From: Ectocarpus siliculosus
Lineage: Eukaryota; Sar; Phaeophyceae; Ectocarpales; Ectocarpaceae
NCBI GenBank assembly: GCA_000310025.1
Contig: FN648551.1
Location: 36,052 to 48,747 of the forward strand
DNA: 12,696 nt
Direction of reading: 5' to 3'
Shown: piece by piece, positions 9,649 through 12,696 of the stretch
Position numbering within the stretch: the first letter of the stretch is position 1
How the letters are laid out: each line of letters begins with the position of its first letter
Notes under the pieces: model-generated
Told to the model about the DNA's origin: nothing
Databases searched by the model: none
The model's input: the letters and a program-made list of their open reading frames with translations, nothing else
Made by a program: the position numbers and the translations under genes

Positions 9649-11704
9649 GGCGACGGCGATTCACGTTCGTTTGTTTCATGTGGGCAACTCCAGCACCAGC
9701 AGCATCAGCGATGGCAGTAGAAAGAAACACACACCGGATCAAATGGTGGTGACGCCAAGTACGGCAGCATTTGTGCGGCTTCCTTGTCGAGTGCCATCGG
9801 GCGCGTCCAGCGGCTCATCTTCCACCCCCCCGACCCCCCCCGCCGCACCAACTCACACTGCCGCTTACCACCACCGCCACCTCCACCACCACCACAGGGC
9901 CAAGGATACTTCCACCAACAACGGCGACAAGACCACGGACAAGCTTCCGCCGCTCCGGGTGGCCATCAACAGCCCCGGGATGGGTTGGCTCCAGCCCGTG
10001 AGAACTTCTTCAGCCCAAGGGGGCGGTAGCGGCGGCGGCGGCGGTAAGAAAAAGGCTTCTTCTCCCGCGACGGCGGCGAGAGCGGCGGCAATGGAGGAGA
10101 CCGCCGACGCCTCCGCAACGGCGGCGGCGGCGGCGGTGGCCGCGTGCTCCCCCAAGTCCAAGGCTCGCATCGAGCGCGTGGCTTCGGCGGCGGACGCTAT
10201 CGCCGCCAGGGTGTCCTCCGGAGCCATGGGCGGTGGCGGCTCCTTCGGCGGCGGGGGAGCGAATAGCAATGCGGTGAGAGGGGTAGCGGTGTTGTTGCGC
10301 CGGCGGTGCTGGCAGATCTGGGTTCGGTTGAGTGCGTGTGTTGGCATCGACCGCGCTATTAGTCGGCTGACTTTATGAAAAGACGTCAGCCTCATTGCGG
10401 CTGAAAACGTAAGATGCTTGTGTGTGCCTTCTCCACCTTGCCCTCTAAATTGCTTCGACCGCGATGTAGATATCATTGTAATTTTTGCTAATGCTTTGTG
10501 CCTGTTTTGATTGGGCGCACCTCCGTCCCTACCACCAAGGACCGAAAACGCGGGCTAACCCCTTTGTGACCCTGCCCAATCGTTCGGCCTGATACAGACG
10601 CATGGCGTTGGCGGTCCTTGGGCCCATGCCGCGGGAGTGAAGAACGTGGCCGGAGGCGGAGGCACTGCGGCTGGCTTTTTCGCGAAAAGCATCACCCCCA
10701 TGTGCCCGGAGGCTGTGAAGGCGCTGCTCGCGGACCCTGAGAAGTCGAAAACGTTCCTCTCCAACCTGCTGGGGGAGAGTGTCCGAGAGGTACGTGCCGC
10801 CGTTTTTTTTTTTTTTTTGGTTGTGTTTCTAAGCCTCTTCCGTTTCGGAAGAAGGGACTACCGTAACACACACCCTAGACCGACTTTCACCGCTCGGTTG
10901 CGCCGCAACAAAGAGGCTGCCAAACGCCGAAGAATGGTTTTCTCTGGAGAGACCTATCTCGTCGAGGCCTTTCCTTGCACGTACCGGTCCGTTGTCGACC
11001 CCCACTTGGTTGTGGAGAAATCGATCTACGAAACTATGCGCGATCGCCCCCGCACTTTCGCGGTAGCATCATTCCGTAGGTGACGTAAGATAACACACCC
11101 CGTGGAACGATTGTCAAAGCTTCAATCGAGCTACGAAAGCACGTCCAGGGGATTTACGATAGCCCCGCACTTTCGCGGTTGACGTTTACCATGGGTGACG
11201 TAAGATACCACACCCCCGTGGACGGATTATGTCAAAGCTCGACTACATATCCCCACGGCGAGAAGGATGCAGCAAGGTTGAAACGATACGTCTTCGGAAA
11301 GCTCTCGACGAGACGGTACAGAAGGTTGTTGCTGTTGTGTGGCGTAGGCTTTCAAGGCCGACACCCGGCTCTCGGCTGAGGAGACTTTTGTTTCTTGGAT
11401 TTTTGTGTTTTTTGGGTGCGCCGAAAGCCAGCGAAAAATCAACATCCCGACCCCTTGCTACAAGGGAATGATGGCCCCGCTGGTCGCTCTTCTGAGTCCT
11501 GGGAGAGTGAGGTTCATTGGTGCAGACAGCCCCCCCCTCACGTCTACCAGACCCGTCATCTCTAAATATTTTGTAATGCCCGCGTCCGTTTAGGTGGAAA
11601 GCGCGAAGCGCAAGCGCGATCAGGTCAACGGGGAGAGGAAGCGGCTCGCGAGAGATCGCTCCAAGGCTCACCAGGCGAGTCGGGCTCCTGGCCCGTTGTT
11701 TTAA
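6644..11704 (+). CDS. Low-complexity basic protein, probably nuclear, six exons, about 402 aa
   Basis: Exons are 6644-6832, 8419-8499, 9296-9351, 9694-10273, 10598-10789 and 11594-11704 (TAA 11702-11704). Intron phases 0,0,2,0,0 all agree, which is the main support. The start ATG has a favourable GACATGG context. Residues 1-63 are Gly/Ser/Ala-rich and become acidic. Residues 64-108 are Lys/Arg-rich, including KKREQRARANERKRERRAEV, resembling a bipartite nuclear localisation signal or a basic DNA-contact helix. Exon 4 encodes Ser/Pro runs, a His cluster at about 168-176 (HHRHLHHHH), Gly runs at 218-226 and 288-298, and an Ala-rich helix at about 235-260. Exon 5 holds a likely helical segment (about 337-366, from ITPMCPEAVKALL on), and exon 6 a second basic stretch, AKRKRDQVNGERKRLARDR. 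No heptad leucine zipper or named domain is evident, so I assign no family; a chromatin or transcription role is inference. The first donor (GAG|GTGGGG) is weak. The end is uncertain, because CAG|GCGAGT at 11672-11680 could act as a GC-type donor. Confidence 0.7.
7705..7730. repeat. Perfect 10-bp inverted repeat built from the dispersed motif
   Basis: ACTGCTGTGT (7705-7714) and ACACAGCAGT (7721-7730) are exact reverse complements separated by TGTAAT. Each arm begins or ends with the ACTGCTGT core. It can form a DNA cruciform or an RNA hairpin. Confidence 0.75.
7779..7856 (+). ncRNA. Candidate hairpin RNA (miRNA-precursor-like), intronic
   Basis: CTGCCGTAGCCTG (7782-7794) pairs perfectly with CAGGCTACGGCAG (7841-7853). 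The stem extends outward by CT/AG (7779-7780 with 7855-7856) past one mismatch, and inward through G-U and A-U pairs to CCAAC (7801-7805) with GTTGG (7831-7835). That gives about 24 pairs with two mismatches and one bulge, closed by a 25-nt loop. The size and near-continuous stem resemble a small-RNA precursor. A foldback transposon remnant is the main alternative, and orientation is assumed from the host intron. Confidence 0.4.
7859..7881. repeat. Small hairpin next to the candidate precursor
   Basis: GGCTAG (7859-7864) and CTAGCC (7876-7881) are reverse complements around an 11-nt pyrimidine-rich loop. It follows the larger hairpin by two bases. Confidence 0.5.
8008..8020 (+). repeat. Dispersed 13-mer, copy 3
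   Basis: Exact CTACTACTGCTGT, followed by AA as in the copy at 1166-1178. It lies within intron 1 of the second gene. Confidence 0.7.
8500..9295 (+). other. Intron 2 of the second gene
   Basis: GTGAGT donor at 8500, TCCATTCAG acceptor ending at 9295, 796 bp, phase 0. It interrupts the basic region: ...KKREQR before it and ARANERKRERR after it. It contains ACTGCTGTTGTATAT at 9162-9176, a direct 9-bp repeat near 9039-9058 and a (CCCA)n run at about 9231-9245. Confidence 0.75.
9352..9693 (+). other. Intron 3 of the second gene, with microsatellite
   Basis: GTGAGT donor at 9352, acceptor ending at 9693, 342 bp, phase 2. Nearby AGs at 9699, 9702, 9708 and 9717 are in the same phase, so the exact acceptor could shift by a few serine-rich codons. 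The GATA/GA microsatellite lies just upstream of the acceptor. Confidence 0.65.
9597..9645. repeat. (GATA)3(GA)n microsatellite
   Basis: Three GATA units pass directly into about 18 GA units. It lies within intron 3 of the second gene, about 50 bp before the acceptor, and is expected to vary in length. Confidence 0.95.
10274..10597 (+). other. Intron 4 of the second gene
   Basis: GTGAGA donor at 10274, GATACAG acceptor ending at 10597, 324 bp, phase 0. It contains GGCTGAC (10365-10371), GTCAGCC (10385-10391) and GGCTGA (10399-10404). The middle element can pair with either neighbour, giving two mutually exclusive small hairpins. Confidence 0.7.
10790..11593 (+). other. Intron 5 of the second gene
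   Basis: GTACGT donor at 10790 followed by a run of T, acceptor TCCGTTTAG ending at 11593, 804 bp, phase 0. It carries an imperfect internal duplication. Open frames inside show no recognisable domain. Confidence 0.7.
11020..11241. repeat. Imperfect tandem duplication of about 105-117 bp within an intron
   Basis: Blocks repeat in the same order: ATCGAKCTACGAAA at about 11020 and 11125, CCCCGCACTTTCGCGGT at 11048-11064 and 11163-11179, GGTGACGTAAGATA at 11079-11092 and 11194-11207, and a CACACCCC..GTGGA..TGTCAAAGCT block after each. The spacing is 115 for the well conserved blocks. Each unit carries TGACGTAA, which resembles a CRE/bZIP half-site; any regulatory role is inference. Confidence 0.8.
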
Positions 11705-12098
11705 GAACGGGTCCTGTATCTTGGTTAGGCACGCGTCCGCGTGGCAGAGGGAAAGGATTGGGGTATTTCTCTGCTTGAGAGAGGAACTGATAGCTTTGAC
11801 TGGAGCGCCGAAGACGAAGAACCCCCTCTTTTGAGGCCCCGGGGGCGGCTGGGGCTCTCAAGAGGATATCAAAAGGCGTACACAGAGGCATCCAGCACGG
11901 ACTATCTGAAAAGAAAATAACAAAATAACGCTGTGGAAGGATACTGTAAAAATGCCGTGTACGCACCAGAGAAATTTTGGGTTCTGTGAGAGCAGTATGC
12001 CCCCCCCCTCCCGGTTTCCGGCCACCTTCTCTCCTTCCCGGATGCGTGTTTGGTCATAGGCAACACAGCCACAGCTTTCCACCCCCCCCCTCCCCCCC
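11705..12098. other. 3' flank of the second gene, no gene seen
   Basis: This is probably the 3' UTR and flank. It contains C-runs at about 12000-12009 and 12082-12098. Open frames here on the minus strand are low complexity or repeat-derived. No polyadenylation signal was identified with confidence. Confidence 0.4.
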
Positions 12099-12223
12099 GG
12101 TGTTTGCCATCGGGGTTTGGGTTTTCGTCGCTTGGCAACGACGTTGTAAAACAAGCCCCCCACTCGGTGTTTGCCATCGGGATTGGGTTTTCGTCGCTTG
12201 GCAACGACGTTGTAAAACAAGCC
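12099..12223. repeat. Two-copy tandem repeat, period 66-67 bp
   Basis: Copy 1 is 12099-12157 and copy 2 is 12166-12223. They share GGTGTTTGCCATCGGG and a nearly identical run from GGGTTTTCGTCG to TTGTAAAACAAGCC, differing by a base change and a one-base indel near 12115 and by the linker. Each unit contains CGTCG/CGACG arms around an 8-nt loop. On the minus strand the repeat reads as a repeated peptide, but the frames differ and no gene is supported. Confidence 0.85.
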
Positions 12224-12249
12224 AATTCACTTCGTGAACTCGGCAACCA

Positions 12250-12298
12250 GGTTACCGTTTTTTTTTTTTACCTCGGTTTTTTTTTTTTGGCGGTAACC
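12250..12298. repeat. Inverted repeat enclosing two poly-T runs
   Basis: GGTTACCG (12250-12257) and CGGTAACC (12291-12298) are exact reverse complements. The 33-base interior is two runs of 11-12 T separated by ACCTCGG. It might be a small foldback element or a remnant of retroposed A-tails in reverse orientation. Confidence 0.6.
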
Positions 12299-12315
12299 AT
12301 AATGGTGGTCGAGTA

Positions 12316-12367
12316 GATCATGTTGTGCGGGGTGGAGAAACCTCACTCCGCGCAACGGGGGATGATC
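12316..12367. repeat. Strong hairpin-forming inverted repeat
   Basis: GATCAT (12316-12321) pairs with ATGATC (12362-12367). GTTGTGCGGGGTGGAG (12322-12337) pairs with the CTCACTCCGCGCAAC arm ending at 12356, allowing one G-U pair, one mismatch and one bulge. The loop is about 4-5 nt and a five-G bulge lies on the 3' arm. It could be a structured RNA or a foldback repeat. Confidence 0.55.
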
Positions 12368-12696
12368 GCACCACGTTGTGTTAAAATGGTCAAGCTTCCT
12401 CGAGGCAGTTACACAGTGCTTACAACTGTCTCTTGGAAGTGAAGAGCACCAGAAAATAAATTAAGTCATACGTAGCTGTCATCCGTACGCAAGGAAGTAA
12501 GCACAAGATGCCGAACACCCTTAGCAGGATGGCAGCTCACCCTTCATGCGACTCGCCAAATACCTCACGGCGCTTCGCGCTTGGTGATGTGAGAGCCTGG
12601 TCCGGTGAGAACCCGGCGTGCTCCGTCCCGGCTTTGTAGGGATGCGAGGTCAATGGTCAAACGACTACGGCATGCACGACTATGAGTACCCCCCCC
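12368..12696. other. Terminal region with nothing recognised
   Basis: No ORF with support, no tRNA and no clear repeat is seen here. The window ends in a C-run, so the sequence may cross into a further low-complexity tract. Confidence 0.4.

Noticed and set aside
12139-12153. Match of ACGACGTTGTAAAAC to a segment of lacZ-alpha familiar from cloning vectors
   Set aside because: Only 15 bases match, the flanks do not resemble lacZ or a polylinker, and the sequence belongs to a local two-copy tandem repeat. Coincidence is more likely than vector contamination.
11858-12246. Minus-strand ORFs encoding a repeated peptide (CFTTSLPSDENP-type)
   Set aside because: The repetition is explained by the 66/67-bp DNA tandem repeat; both overlapping minus frames show it, and there is no splice or domain support.

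Overview
This looks like nuclear DNA from an intron-rich eukaryote. The two supported genes are split into short exons (38-580 nt scale) joined by introns of about 290-1590 bp. Donors are mostly GTGAGT/GTACGT type, acceptors are pyrimidine-rich YAG, and the noncoding DNA is full of microsatellites and homopolymers. My best guess is a brown alga (Ectocarpus-like stramenopile), from the long introns, long spacers and Ala/Gly/Ser-rich exons. That is inference, not proof. No prokaryotic operon, CRISPR array, rRNA or convincing tRNA is visible.

Layout: (1) 1-1929 is upstream sequence, possibly with the tail of a preceding gene near 215-351, a short tandem duplication, and a stretch open on both strands. 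(2) 1930-4960, plus strand, is a five-exon gene for a 222-residue ankyrin-repeat protein. Four successive phase-matched splice junctions support it. (3) 4961-6643 is a spacer or UTR region with a (CGGA)n microsatellite, a perfect 14-bp palindrome and ambiguous ORFs on both strands. (4) 6644-11704, plus strand, is a six-exon gene for a roughly 402-residue low-complexity protein with two strongly basic segments, probably nuclear; I do not recognise its family. (5) 11705-12696 is a repeat- and hairpin-rich 3' flank with no convincing gene.

The most interesting noncoding signals are: an 8-mer, ACTGCTGT, that recurs about eleven times on both strands and only outside exons, including three copies of a 13-mer; a run of three hairpins at 7705-7881 inside the first intron of the second gene, the middle one with a long miRNA-precursor-like stem; an imperfect ~115-bp duplication inside another intron that carries a TGACGTAA octamer; and a 66/67-bp tandem repeat followed by two inverted repeats downstream. 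The two genes lie head-to-tail and nothing in the sequence links their functions. I see no clear evidence of a new multi-gene system.
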